A stretch of 64,000 bases of DNA from Endozoicomonas sp965198415 (GTDB taxonomy: Bacteria; Pseudomonadota; Gammaproteobacteria; Pseudomonadales; Endozoicomonadaceae), in the NCBI GenBank assembly GCA_965198415.1, contig CBDAPN010000032.1, positions 62,001-126,000 on the forward strand. Reading direction: 5' to 3'. Under the pieces are notes generated by a model, which made no database searches, had not been told where the DNA came from, and saw nothing but the letters and a program-made list of their open reading frames with translations. The translations under genes were made by a program, and so were the position numbers. Below, piece by piece: positions 17,808 to 26,442 of the stretch; within the stretch, counting starts at the first letter, position 1; every line of letters starts with the position of its first letter.

Positions 17808-18365
17808 TCAGTGCGCCCGGGGATTTTTCTGCTGAAAATCAAGATGCAACTGTTGAGCAAATGATTCCACCCGCTGCCAGTCGGTAAACTCGGTATTTTG
17901 GGTCAAGTCAGTTGGCCCGCCGGTCAGCCTCATAATGAGCCGAATCATCTGCTTGTCCAACCAGCCGTAGTGGGTATACAGCAACGCACCGGCAAACACC
18001 TCAACCCGCTGAGGCACCCAGGCAATTTGTTGCAAAAATTTCTGTAAGTAACGGTTATTATAAATCTCTTGCCGTTCAGGCTTTCTGGCGGTCAAATTAA
18101 CCGAGAAGAAATAACCAGGGAGAGTCGCCAACTGATCTGCGTAGCGGGTAATAAACTCATAGCAGGGCTTATGATGCTTGCCATAACGAATGGAAGAGCC
18201 CACCACAACCCCATCAAAACCGGCCAGTGAAAAATCATGACTTAGCTCGGTTAAAGAGTAAACCACTGCTTCATGCCCATGACTGTTCAAACACGATGCG
18301 ATTCGTCGGGTAATTTTTTGAGTCTGCCCTTCACATCCTACATACAACAAGACGACACGCGACAT
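17808..18365 (-). CDS. hemG: Menaquinone-dependent protoporphyrinogen IX dehydrogenase
   Basis: HemG oxidises protoporphyrinogen IX to protoporphyrin IX, the next-to-last step of haem synthesis, passing electrons to quinone. The 185-residue flavodoxin-like protein matches E. coli HemG: a flavin loop near the start (EGQTQKI), VVVGSSIRYGKHHKP, FFSVNLTARKPE, the long insert with FAGALLYTHYGWLDKQMIRLIM, and TDWQRV near the end. I start at ATG 18365 (MSRVVLLYVG), which places the flavin loop correctly; longer readings add an unrelated leader. Haem supply connects in function with the ccm genes at 42041-49198, though they are far apart. Confidence 0.92.
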   Translation of the reverse strand: MSRVVLLYVGCEGQTQKITRRIASCLNSHGHEAVVYSLTELSHDFSLAGFDGVVVGSSIRYGKHHKPCYEFITRYADQLATLPGYFFSVNLTARKPERQEIYNNRYLQKFLQQIAWVPQRVEVFAGALLYTHYGWLDKQMIRLIMRLTGGPTDLTQNTEFTDWQRVESFAQQLHLDFQQKNPRAH

Positions 18366-18508
18366 AACTTGATAACCTGAGCTCAAATAAATTGTGCGGA
18401 TAATAAACAACTTATAAGTTGCTATTGTTAACCCAGATCAATCTTTTGTGCTCAGGTCGCTCTTATTAAGCACACAGCAGAAAAAAAATCTTCTGCTGCA
18501 AACGCTGC

Positions 18509-19471
18509 TTACCCTTTATAAAGCTTCGGATTCAGCACATCTCTCAGCCAGTCCCCCAAAAGGTTCAACACCAGCACCAAAACCACCAGCATCATGCCGG
18601 GAATAACTGTAATCCACCAGCTGCCAGAAAAGATGTACTCAAAACCGCTGGAAATCAACGACCCCAGTGAAGGCTGGGAAACCGGCATACCGAGTCCCAA
18701 AAAAGACAGCGCCGCTTCACTGATGATGGCATTGGCAATTTGCACAGTTGAGATCACCAAAATAGGCGACAATGTGTTCGGAAGGATATGACGAAACATA
18801 ATTCTGCCTGAACCAAAGCCCATCACCCGGGCCGCTTCAACGTACTCTTTCTTTTTTTCTGCTAATACTGAGGCGCGCACCGTGCGGGCATATTGCGGCC
18901 ATTCGGCAATCCCAATCACCAGAATCAGCATCAGCATGGCCAATTTGCTATAAAGCTCAGAGCCAAAAGATGCCTGAAACAGCGCCAACACAATGATGGC
19001 CACCATCATGGTAGAAAACGACAGTTGTATATCCGCTAAGCGCATCAAAAAGCTGTCCAGCCGACCACCAAAATAGCCTGCCGCCAGACCCAAAACGATG
19101 CCAATAAAAGCCTGCAATAGCACCGCAAACAGGCCAATTGCCAGAGAAATCCGCATACCGTAAAGAATGGTACTAAACAAATCCCGCCCCTGATCATCGG
19201 TACCCAGAAGAAATCGTTCATCGCCTTCTTCTGCCCAAGCGGGGGGAATTTCTGAATCCATAATATCGATCATCGAGAGATCGTAAGGATCCGTTGGCGC
19301 CAGTACCGGTGCCAATAAAGCCGCGCCAATAAATAGTGCAAATATCAACGTACTGACCATAGCCACCCGATCACGGATGAAGCTGTGCCAAAACGCTGAC
19401 TGTTTAAACCGTTGATAGGTTGTTAAAGCCACACGGTTTGACGGTGACCTAGTTGCAACAGCTTCACTCAT
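18509..19471 (-). CDS. Peptide/glutathione-type ABC importer, permease 2
   Basis: This is one of two inner-membrane channel subunits of a DppC/OppC/GsiD-type importer. The 320-residue protein has a polar N-terminus, a first membrane helix (about 35-55), a periplasmic segment ending in FLLGTDDQGRDLFS, then five helices. The ATPase-contact EAA loop (EYVEAARVMGFGSGRIMFRHILPNT) lies near residue 215. It overlaps the upstream permease gene by 4 bases, so they are translationally coupled. The fused-ATPase, binding-protein, permease, permease gene order is that of gsiABCD; substrates could be glutathione or other small peptides. Confidence 0.92.
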   Translation of the reverse strand: MSEAVATRSPSNRVALTTYQRFKQSAFWHSFIRDRVAMVSTLIFALFIGAALLAPVLAPTDPYDLSMIDIMDSEIPPAWAEEGDERFLLGTDDQGRDLFSTILYGMRISLAIGLFAVLLQAFIGIVLGLAAGYFGGRLDSFLMRLADIQLSFSTMMVAIIVLALFQASFGSELYSKLAMLMLILVIGIAEWPQYARTVRASVLAEKKKEYVEAARVMGFGSGRIMFRHILPNTLSPILVISTVQIANAIISEAALSFLGLGMPVSQPSLGSLISSGFEYIFSGSWWITVIPGMMLVVLVLVLNLLGDWLRDVLNPKLYKG

Positions 19472-20448
19472 TGGGCAGACCTCGCCAGACGAACAGTGGG
19501 GTTAATTAATCCATACAGCAGATCCACCAACGTATTGACCACGACGAAAATCGCACCAACAACAATGAGGTAGGCGACAATCAATGGTGTATCGACACGG
19601 TTTACCGCTTCTAGAAACAGAAAGCCCATGCCGGGCCACTGGAAAACGGTTTCCGTCAAAATGGTATAGGCAACCATGGTTCCGATCTGCACACCGCCTA
19701 CGGTAATGACCGGCAACATCGTGTTTTTTAGGGCATGCAGGAAATAAATACGGGCTTTTTTCAACCCTTTGGCTTTGGCAAACTTGACGTATTCACTGTG
19801 CAAAACCTCTGTCATTTCTGAACGAATCAGTCGAATAAACAACGGCAGCATAATACTCGCCAGAGAAATAGCTGGAAGTATCAGGTGCAGTAACCCATCT
19901 TTATTAAACAACCCGCTCTCCCAGGCGCCAAATACAGGCACAACCTCGCCCCGCCCATAAGAGGGAAGCCAGCCCAGCTCAATGGAGAACAGATAGATAC
20001 TAAAAATTGCCGTTAAAAATACCGGCACAGAAATGCCCAGAATACTGAATCCAAGAATTAATTTTGTCAGCCAACTTCTCGGGCGAATTGCGCAATAAAC
20101 CCCCGCCGGAACGGAAATAAGAATAATAATTAACGTTGCCGCAAATACCAGCTCCAACGTCGCAGGCATCTTGGCAAAAATTACGTCCAGCGCCGGCTCT
20201 TTAAAAAAGTAGGACTGACCCAGATCACCCTGTAGCGCTTTGCCCATAAACCGGGCGTATTGAGTAAGAAACGGGTCATTTAAGCCCATTTCATCACGGA
20301 GTGCTTCCCGCTCAGCGGCAGAAACCGACATGCCTACCAGCTCCCTGAGCGGGTCCCCCAAATTATCCTGAATGGAAAAGCTGATAATACTGATGACAAA
20401 CATCACTATCAGCCCTTGCATAATTCTGCGCATTAAAAACAACAGCAT
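19468..20448 (-). CDS. Peptide/glutathione-type ABC importer, permease 1
   Basis: This is a DppB/OppB/GsiC-type permease of 326 residues. It opens with MLLFLMRRIMQGLIVMFVIS, a typical first helix with a basic patch, then a periplasmic stretch (DNLGDPLRELVG) and five more helices. The EAA loop reads EYVKFAKAKGLKKARIYFLHALKNT. The end (LVDLLYGLINPTVRL) is standard for the family. It pairs with the permease at 18509-19471 and follows the binding-protein gene after 96 bp. Confidence 0.92.
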   Translation of the reverse strand: MLLFLMRRIMQGLIVMFVISIISFSIQDNLGDPLRELVGMSVSAAEREALRDEMGLNDPFLTQYARFMGKALQGDLGQSYFFKEPALDVIFAKMPATLELVFAATLIIILISVPAGVYCAIRPRSWLTKLILGFSILGISVPVFLTAIFSIYLFSIELGWLPSYGRGEVVPVFGAWESGLFNKDGLLHLILPAISLASIMLPLFIRLIRSEMTEVLHSEYVKFAKAKGLKKARIYFLHALKNTMLPVITVGGVQIGTMVAYTILTETVFQWPGMGFLFLEAVNRVDTPLIVAYLIVVGAIFVVVNTLVDLLYGLINPTVRLARSAQ

Positions 20449-20544
20449 AAATATCCTTAAGAGCTAAACAAAAGCAGTAGTGAACAATGTTCTTCTAATT
20501 AATTAACGACACCGGACAAATATTGCCCGGTGTGCGATCACCCT

Positions 20545-22116
20545 TTACTTTTTGATCACCAAGTCACCCAGGTATGGGTTATTCATGGTGTTTACCACGT
20601 CTTTTGCCGCCACTTTTTTGCTGGCACCCCAAGCGAGGTTTTGCCAGTGCAGAGGTACAAAAGCCGCGTCTTCGTACAGTTTACGCTCAACATTCTTGAG
20701 AATTTCAGCGCGAGCCTGCGGGTTTGTTTCAGAACCGGCTTTTCTGACCAGAGCATCAATCGCCTCATTGCAGTAATTACCCGAGTTGTACTGCCCCCAG
20801 CCGGACACCTCATCGGCACAGGCGGTCAAATACTCAGTGAAGTTGGCAGAATCATCGGTATCAGAGCGCCAGCCAATCATCATCATATCCGCTGAGCGCT
20901 CATCAAACTCTGGCCAGTACTGAGCTTTTGGCAGGGTTTTCAGATCCACTTTGATCTTGATTTTGGCCAGCATGGAAGCCACGGCTTGGGCAATTTTGGC
21001 GTCGTTTACATAGCGGTTATTAGGCGCCAGCATAGTAATGGAGAAGCCATCAGCGTAACCGGCTTCTTTCATCAGTTGCCGGGCTTTTTTCAGGTCGTAA
21101 CGTGGCTCAAGGTCATCCACATGCCCCACGTAGCCCTCAGGGCTCTGTTGTCCGGCAGCTGTCGCAAACCCTTTCATGATCTTTTTAACTATGCCTTCAT
21201 TATTGATGGCATAGTTAATGGCCTGACGCACCCGCTGATCTTTAAACGCTTCCACCCGCTCCTGATTTAACTGGAAGGTGATAATGCGCGACTCACTCAG
21301 GGTAATCAGATCAAGTTTCGATGCTTTGCGAATACGGTCGTGATCATTAGGCGGCACGGGGTAGATAAAATCCACATCACCGGAAAGTAGTGCTGCAACG
21401 CGGGTAGGGCCCTCTTTAATTGGGGTCAGGATGATTTCATCCACATTGCCCGGAGACTGTTTATCCCAGTAATCGTCAAAACGTTCAAACTCAACCCGAA
21501 CGCCTTGCTGACGTTCGGTGATGATGAACGGCCCAGTGCCGGAGGCATTTTTAGAGGCATAGGTATCGCCGTGCTTTTTAAGCAGGTCTTTTTTCTGTCC
21601 CTTACTATCAAGACCCTCATAGAATTTACTATCCATAGGGAAGATATAGGTGGCAGAGTTCAGCAGCAGCGGAAAAGCCTTTTTGGTCACCAGATCAAAG
21701 GTATAATCATCAATGACGTTAACGGCTGCAAAAGGTTCAAAAATCGCCTTAAAATCAGAGCTTGCCGATAGACGCTCAAATGTCCACTTAACGTCGGCTG
21801 ACGTTAATAAGTTACCACTGTGGAACTTAACGCCCTTTCGCAGGGTAAAGCGCATGGTTTTCTCATCAATGCGCTTCCATTTCTCGGCCAAGCGTGGCTC
21901 AAACTGGTGCTCGTTGTCCATGCGGATGATGGGGTCAAAGACCATGTGCGACATCTGCAATGTAGCTCCGGACAGCACTTCATGGGGGTCCAAAGATACC
22001 GGATCCGCATCGTAGGCCATTTTTAACGTTGCAGCTTGCGCTCCCATCGTCAGTGACATTGCCAGAATGGCGCCTGCCAGTTTTTTTATGGGTGTTTTCA
22101 TCATGGTTTTTCTCAC
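20545..22116 (-). CDS. Peptide/glutathione-type periplasmic binding protein
   Basis: This family 5 solute-binding protein delivers peptides to the two permeases. A signal peptide (KKLAGAILAMSLTMGAQA) precedes the mature start at about residue 29. DPVSLDPHEVLS, the LAEKWKRIDEKTMRFTLRKGVKFHSG region and a C-terminal LYEDAAFVPLHW segment are family features. A GTG at 22116 has AGGGA 5 bases upstream; ATG at 22104 gives a signal peptide of more usual length, so the exact start is open. The ligand cannot be told from sequence; GsiB, DppA and HbpA are all relatives. Confidence 0.92.
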   Translation of the reverse strand: MRKTMMKTPIKKLAGAILAMSLTMGAQAATLKMAYDADPVSLDPHEVLSGATLQMSHMVFDPIIRMDNEHQFEPRLAEKWKRIDEKTMRFTLRKGVKFHSGNLLTSADVKWTFERLSASSDFKAIFEPFAAVNVIDDYTFDLVTKKAFPLLLNSATYIFPMDSKFYEGLDSKGQKKDLLKKHGDTYASKNASGTGPFIITERQQGVRVEFERFDDYWDKQSPGNVDEIILTPIKEGPTRVAALLSGDVDFIYPVPPNDHDRIRKASKLDLITLSESRIITFQLNQERVEAFKDQRVRQAINYAINNEGIVKKIMKGFATAAGQQSPEGYVGHVDDLEPRYDLKKARQLMKEAGYADGFSITMLAPNNRYVNDAKIAQAVASMLAKIKIKVDLKTLPKAQYWPEFDERSADMMMIGWRSDTDDSANFTEYLTACADEVSGWGQYNSGNYCNEAIDALVRKAGSETNPQARAEILKNVERKLYEDAAFVPLHWQNLAWGASKKVAAKDVVNTMNNPYLGDLVIKK

Positions 22117-22166
22117 TGTTTCCCTGTTGTGTTTATTTATGGTTTGTCTTACGCCTGCTTTAAGAG

Positions 22167-23912
22167 CTAAACATGAGCGACGCCGGTTTTAATATCCAGC
22201 CCACTTCGTGAAAGATTTTCTACCTTTGGCATCATCTTAATCAAGTGCCGGGTATATTCATGTTGCGGATTGCTAAATAGACGATCAGTTTCACCTACCT
22301 CAACCAGCGTCCCCATCTTCATTACTGCAAGTCGGTCACACATTTGCAAAATGACCGGCAAGTCATGACTGATAAACAGCATGGTCAGCCCCAATTCTTC
22401 CTGCAGGTCTTTCAGCAAATTGAGAATCTGGGCCTGTACGGACACGTCCAGCGCTGAGGTCGGTTCATCACAAATCAGGAATCGAGGCCTCATTGCCAGC
22501 GCCCGGGCAATGGAAATTCGCTGACGCTGACCACCGGAAAACTCATGGGGGTACTTGACTCCAACGCCAGAGCCCAAGCCAACATGGTCCAACAAGTCGG
22601 CAACGATACCTTTTATCTGTCGTTCAGAGTCGGCCAGTTTATGAAAGCGGATAGGCTCGGCAATAATGTCCTGCACCCTCATACGGGCATTCATGCTGGA
22701 ATAGGGATTCTGAAAAATCATCTGAATCTGACGGCGAAAAGGCTGACGCTGTTTTTCACTTAACCGGCTGATCTCCTGCCCGGCAAACTCAATACGCCCG
22801 GAGTCTGGCCGGTACAACCCGGCAATAACCCGGGCAATGGTGGACTTACCCGAGCCTGACTCACCCACCAAGCCAAAGGTTTCTCCACTTTTAACATCAA
22901 ACGACACTCGATTTGATGCCTGCACATAGCGGCGATTCTTGGCGAAAAAAGCAGACTGCGTTTGAAAGCGTAGATTAACGTCGTCTACTCGCAGCAACAC
23001 ATTATCGCTGGTTTCAGTGTCGTTGAACTGGAGGGTTTCCCGCTGCCCAAGCCAGTGATTTTTGACATCAATATGCCGCCCCTGCTCTTTTTCAATGTAT
23101 TCGACTTGAGGAAAACGGCTGAGTTTAACGTCAGTTCTGGGCACTGCGCTAATCAGACTTTGAGTGTATGGGTGCTGGGGCTGGCACAAAATTTGCTCGG
23201 TGGCGCCAAGTTCTACCAAGTCCCCCATGTACATCACCGCTACGCGGTCAGTCACATTGGCAATGACTCCCATATCGTGGGTTACCAGTAAACAGCCCAC
23301 CTGGCGCTCTTTGCACAGTTGGCGAATCAACTCCAGAATCTGGTTTTGAATGGAGACATCCAAAGCGGTTGTCGGTTCGTCGGCAATAATCAATTCAGGA
23401 TCACCGGACAAGGCGATGGCAATAACAACACGCTGTCGCATACCACCGGAAAACTGGTGAGGATACTGCTTAATGCGGATTTCAGGCTCAGGAATCCCAA
23501 CCGCTTCAAGCAGGTTAAGCGCCTTTTGATAGGCCTCTGCTTTGCCAAGACCCAAATTCACCCGGATGGTCTCAACCATTTGGGTTTCAATGGTAAGCAA
23601 TGGATTAAGCGAGGTCATCGGGTCCTGAAAAATAAAGCCAATGCGCCGCCCACGAATCTGACGAATGGCCTCGCCATGCAGGCCACTGATGGTTTGATTA
23701 TCGAGCCTGATTTCACCACCAGCCACAATGCCCGGAGGGCTTAACAGGTCAATAACGGCGTTGCCTACGGTGGATTTTCCGGCACCGGACTCGCCCACAA
23801 GCCCGAGGATTTCACCTTTTTCAAGCGTAAACGAAACGCCCTTAACGGCGACAGCGGTACCATAGCGAGATGGAAACTCAATGCGTAGCCCTTTTACTTC
23901 CAGTAAGGACAT
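22167..23912 (-). CDS. Peptide/glutathione-type ABC importer, fused double ATPase
   Basis: Two complete ABC ATPase domains sit in one 581-residue chain, as in GsiA. Domain 1 has GESGAGKST, signature FSGGMRQRV and Walker B LIIADEPTTALD. Domain 2, from about residue 310, has GESGSGKST, FSGGQRQRI and FLICDEPTSALD. Each is followed by the oligopeptide-ATPase C-terminal motif (QPQHPYTQSLISAVP; NPQHEYTRHLIKMMP). It is the first gene of the four-gene operon, and AAGGGGG precedes its ATG. In Dpp and Opp systems these domains are separate genes, so the fusion supports the Gsi-like assignment. Confidence 0.93.
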   Translation of the reverse strand: MSLLEVKGLRIEFPSRYGTAVAVKGVSFTLEKGEILGLVGESGAGKSTVGNAVIDLLSPPGIVAGGEIRLDNQTISGLHGEAIRQIRGRRIGFIFQDPMTSLNPLLTIETQMVETIRVNLGLGKAEAYQKALNLLEAVGIPEPEIRIKQYPHQFSGGMRQRVVIAIALSGDPELIIADEPTTALDVSIQNQILELIRQLCKERQVGCLLVTHDMGVIANVTDRVAVMYMGDLVELGATEQILCQPQHPYTQSLISAVPRTDVKLSRFPQVEYIEKEQGRHIDVKNHWLGQRETLQFNDTETSDNVLLRVDDVNLRFQTQSAFFAKNRRYVQASNRVSFDVKSGETFGLVGESGSGKSTIARVIAGLYRPDSGRIEFAGQEISRLSEKQRQPFRRQIQMIFQNPYSSMNARMRVQDIIAEPIRFHKLADSERQIKGIVADLLDHVGLGSGVGVKYPHEFSGGQRQRISIARALAMRPRFLICDEPTSALDVSVQAQILNLLKDLQEELGLTMLFISHDLPVILQMCDRLAVMKMGTLVEVGETDRLFSNPQHEYTRHLIKMMPKVENLSRSGLDIKTGVAHV

Positions 23913-24318
23913 GCTTCCCCCTTGAAATGCTCAATCGGTATCACTGTCGAAAATTTATAAACATAGCCTTAAGCGAGACCATTAAACGACAAATGATTAA
24001 CGATTTGAGATGACTTGTTATTCTCCATATAAGCCGTCACCACAGATAACGTTGTGACCCGGCTGAGCGCATGGATAATTTTTTACGCTATTTTAATAGC
24101 TACTTCTCAAAGCTACGCTGGGAATTTTCCAGCCGGAAATATTGCCAGACAGTTATCATTTATTGAACCGTTATGATCGGTTAAAAACGTCATATGTCTA
24201 ATTAAATCCGTCTACCATGCTTTGCGGAATAACTATACAGTCAGGAAAAAAAAATAAAAAGCCTATATTCACAATTTTCTATAAAATCAGTATGTTATGA
24301 TTAACCTTCAGAGGCTTT
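23913..24318. other. Intergenic region between divergent units
   Basis: This A+T-rich region separates the importer operon (leftward) from the genes at 24319 onward. I see no gene in it. The importer promoter should lie here, but I cannot place it. Confidence 0.5.
24268..24296 (+). promoter_or_regulatory. Candidate sigma-70 promoter
   Basis: TTCACA and TATGTT are separated by 17 bases. The predicted start near 24303 would give the small ORF at 24319 a leader of about 16 bases holding its ribosome binding site. This spacing agrees with the ORF being real, but both hexamers are only partial matches. Confidence 0.35.
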
Positions 24319-24420
24319 ATGAAAAATCAATCTGCGTTTTCACCCGCTCTGGCCAGTACTAATACCAATACAACGACTTATAATAAGCATTCTTTTGCGA
24401 AAGATAGGAACGAAACTTAA
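24319..24420 (+). CDS. Tiny Asn/Thr/Ser-rich ORF (33 residues)
   Basis: ATG at 24319 with AGAGG 5 bases upstream opens a frame of 33 codons (MKNQSAFSPALAS..., ending KDRNET). It is polar, with no membrane segment. Its composition recalls the N-termini of the 127-residue protein at 1518-1901 and of the large orphans. It may be a small secreted peptide, a leader, or the surviving start of a lost effector gene. It could also be chance. Confidence 0.35.
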   Translation: MKNQSAFSPALASTNTNTTTYNKHSFAKDRNET

Positions 24421-24483
24421 ACAGCAGTGAACGATTGCAAAGCGGTAGGATTTTCAGTTTCTGTTTGCATTAGAGCAGCCTGT

Positions 24484-24562
24484 TCCCGGAGTGTTTTTCA
24501 AACACTGAGCATTGATTACGGCTGAGAATCCCCCTAAGTAAGTCAAAAAACAGTAGGGATTA
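24484..24562 (+). promoter_or_regulatory. TPP-riboswitch-like leader, incomplete
   Basis: Upstream of thiM the sequence contains CGGAGTG, a hairpin (GTGTTTTTCAAACAC), GGCTGAGA followed by CCCCC, and AGTAGGGA. These occur in the order of the TPP riboswitch landmarks (GGGGTGC, GGCTGAGA, ACCC, GCGTAGGGA). The P4/P5 part (normally ACCTGATCTGGATAATGCC) is missing: only about 26 bases separate CTGAGA from GTAGGGA. It could be a decayed switch or chance, but the position before a thiamin salvage gene makes decay likely. Confidence 0.4.
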
Positions 24563-24703
24563 AACGCAATATAAATTAAACAGTCCGCAAGAATTTCCGT
24601 GCGCCAGTTGATATGCTATTTATCAACCGCTTATAACGATCAGCGCCCTGCGTTGATTTTCCACTTTTTATCAAGTATCGGCTCTAACCGAAAGGCTATT
24701 TCC

Positions 24704-25534
24704 ATGCAAGAGCTCATTATTCACTCGCTTAATCAGCTACGAAAAGCTCAGCCGCTGGTGCATAACATCACTAATGATGTGGTCACCAACACAACCGCCA
24801 ATGCTCTGCTCGCCGTTGGCGCTTCACCTATTATGGCGAGCGCATTCGAAGAGATGATCGATATGGCGAACGTCACCAATAGTCTGGTGATTAATAGCGG
24901 CACACTGACTTCTACCGTCTTGAAAAGCATGCTTCTTGCTGCACAAACCGCCAGCCAACTCAATAAGCCATGGATTCTCGACCCGGTCGGAGCTGGCGCA
25001 ACCCCTTTCAGATTACAAAGCAATAAACAGCTTCTTGCCTGCCAACCTTCTGTCGTTAGAGGCAATGCTTCAGAAATAAAAGCACTCTTTACCTCCACTA
25101 CCGGCGAAGGTAAAGGCGTTGACAGTAACGCCAGCAGTGAGTCCACCCTTGCGTTTATTCAGCAAAAGGCCGCAGAGCGCCATTTAGTGATTGCCGTAAC
25201 CGGCGCCACTGACTATGTCACCAATGGCAGAAGTGTTTATAAATTAGACAACGGCCATCCGATGATGACCAAGGTCACCGGCACCGGGTGTACGGCTACT
25301 GCCATTATTGGCGCATTTCTTGCCGTTTGTGATTGCCCAATGATCGCGGCAATATCCGGTCTCACCTGTCTCGGAATTGCCGCAGAGCTCGCCAGCGTCA
25401 ACTGCTCGGGGCCTGGTACTTTGCAACTTCGCCTGCTTGATGAGTTGTATCAGCTTGACCAAAAAAAGATACAAAAACTGGCCAGAGTTAACAGCTTAAA
25501 AGACAGTAACGGTAGAGCGTTTGCCGTTGAATAG
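24704..25534 (+). CDS. thiM: Hydroxyethylthiazole kinase
   Basis: ThiM phosphorylates 4-methyl-5-(2-hydroxyethyl)thiazole so it can be reused for thiamin diphosphate. The 276-residue ribokinase-fold protein shows PLVHNITNDVVTN at the start, GASPIMA, PWILDPVGAGATPFR, RGNASEI, VTGATDYV and the anion hole TKVTGTGCTATAIIGAF with the catalytic cysteine. I start at ATG 24704 (MQELIIHS), with AAAGG about 10 bases upstream; an in-frame extension to 24599 would add an unrelated 35 residues over the leader. No thiE or thiD is adjacent. It points to salvage of thiazole from host or environment. Confidence 0.94.
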   Translation: MQELIIHSLNQLRKAQPLVHNITNDVVTNTTANALLAVGASPIMASAFEEMIDMANVTNSLVINSGTLTSTVLKSMLLAAQTASQLNKPWILDPVGAGATPFRLQSNKQLLACQPSVVRGNASEIKALFTSTTGEGKGVDSNASSESTLAFIQQKAAERHLVIAVTGATDYVTNGRSVYKLDNGHPMMTKVTGTGCTATAIIGAFLAVCDCPMIAAISGLTCLGIAAELASVNCSGPGTLQLRLLDELYQLDQKKIQKLARVNSLKDSNGRAFAVE

Positions 25535-25597
25535 CGTGAGGTGGAGGCTTGAGAACCACACACCTGACGCTCCAATTAAGATTTACCTGAGTTGGAT

Positions 25598-25711
25598 TAG
25601 CCCGGATTTATTTATCCGCCCAATCACCTGATAGGGTTGGAAGAGTGTGAGAGAGGGGTTGCCCTACCAATAGGGCTGGTATAAATAGAACGCACATAAA
25701 TATCCGGGCTA
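25598..25711. repeat. 114-bp inverted-repeat element
   Basis: Arms TAGCCCGGATTTATTTAT (25598) and, inverted, TAGCCCGGATATTTATGT (ending 25711) enclose about 78 bases holding an internal hairpin, GCCCTACCAATAGGGC. There is no reading frame. It looks like a short non-autonomous mobile element or a folded transcript end between thiM and the barrel protein gene, which converge here. Other copies are not in this window. Confidence 0.6.
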
Positions 25712-25730
25712 TTCCTGACAGCTGTGGGAA

Positions 25731-26357
25731 TCAAAGAAAAAACTTCACCGACATCAACGTAGTAAATTGCTCCGAATTTCCGCGATAGTTAAAACTAAAG
25801 CCCCAGTCTTTATCCACATAATATTCTACTCCGGCGGTAAAATAGTCGCTGGTTTTGTGCTCAGTGCGAACATTTTTGTGGGTATAGTACTGATGAATAA
25901 TGCCCGAGTTGAGCCAGAGGTTTCTCTCCAAATGATAACGAGCATTGACTGAGGTAGTGAGAGCGTTGGTTTTATCCGTCATTTTCTCCGTCTCGCTAGT
26001 CAGGACGTTGTGCAGACGCCCGCTGGCCAGTGAGGGAATAATGTGAAAGCGCTCCGTGGGTTTTAGCAGTAGGCTGACACCGGTAAAGTAGCTGGCTCCA
26101 TTAATATCAATGTTCAGCAGTGCCCCATTTTTATCTACTCGGCTAAAAGCATAACCGGCATTGAAAATAATCGGTTGAGCGGGCACTTTGTAAGACCCAT
26201 TCATAAACCAAGAGGTTCCGTTAAACCTTAATAACTTCTGACTTTGGTGATTGAAGCCAATACCGGTATTAACAAAGCTGTAGTGAGCGTCTTCGGTGGC
26301 ATTGGCCAGGCAAGCAGCAGCGCACAGGAACATAGATAACCAGGTACGAAGGAACAT
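25731..26357 (-). CDS. Outer-membrane beta-barrel protein
   Basis: A 208-residue protein with a signal peptide (MFLRTWLSMFLCAAACLANA) and a mature part of alternating strands with aromatic girdles. It ends in SVKFFL, a typical barrel end for BAM-dependent insertion. Strand-like pieces such as NARYHLERNLWLNSGIIHQYY and DYFTAGVEYYVDKDWGFSFNY suggest about 8-10 strands. I cannot name the family; small surface barrels of the OmpW or OmpX kind look similar. ATG at 26357 has AGGA 9 bases upstream; an upstream start would bury the signal peptide. Confidence 0.7.
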   Translation of the reverse strand: MFLRTWLSMFLCAAACLANATEDAHYSFVNTGIGFNHQSQKLLRFNGTSWFMNGSYKVPAQPIIFNAGYAFSRVDKNGALLNIDINGASYFTGVSLLLKPTERFHIIPSLASGRLHNVLTSETEKMTDKTNALTTSVNARYHLERNLWLNSGIIHQYYTHKNVRTEHKTSDYFTAGVEYYVDKDWGFSFNYRGNSEQFTTLMSVKFFL

Positions 26358-26442
26358 GTTAAAAATCCTATAGTTCAATAGAAAAATATACAGGTTGAAG
26401 AAATTAACCGAAGCAATTTCCCTCACCCGAGGAGACTGACTG

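Noticed and set aside
24599..24703. Longer thiM start adding 35 residues
   Set aside because: The extra residues are unlike ThiM and ATG 24704 has a ribosome binding site and the right family length.
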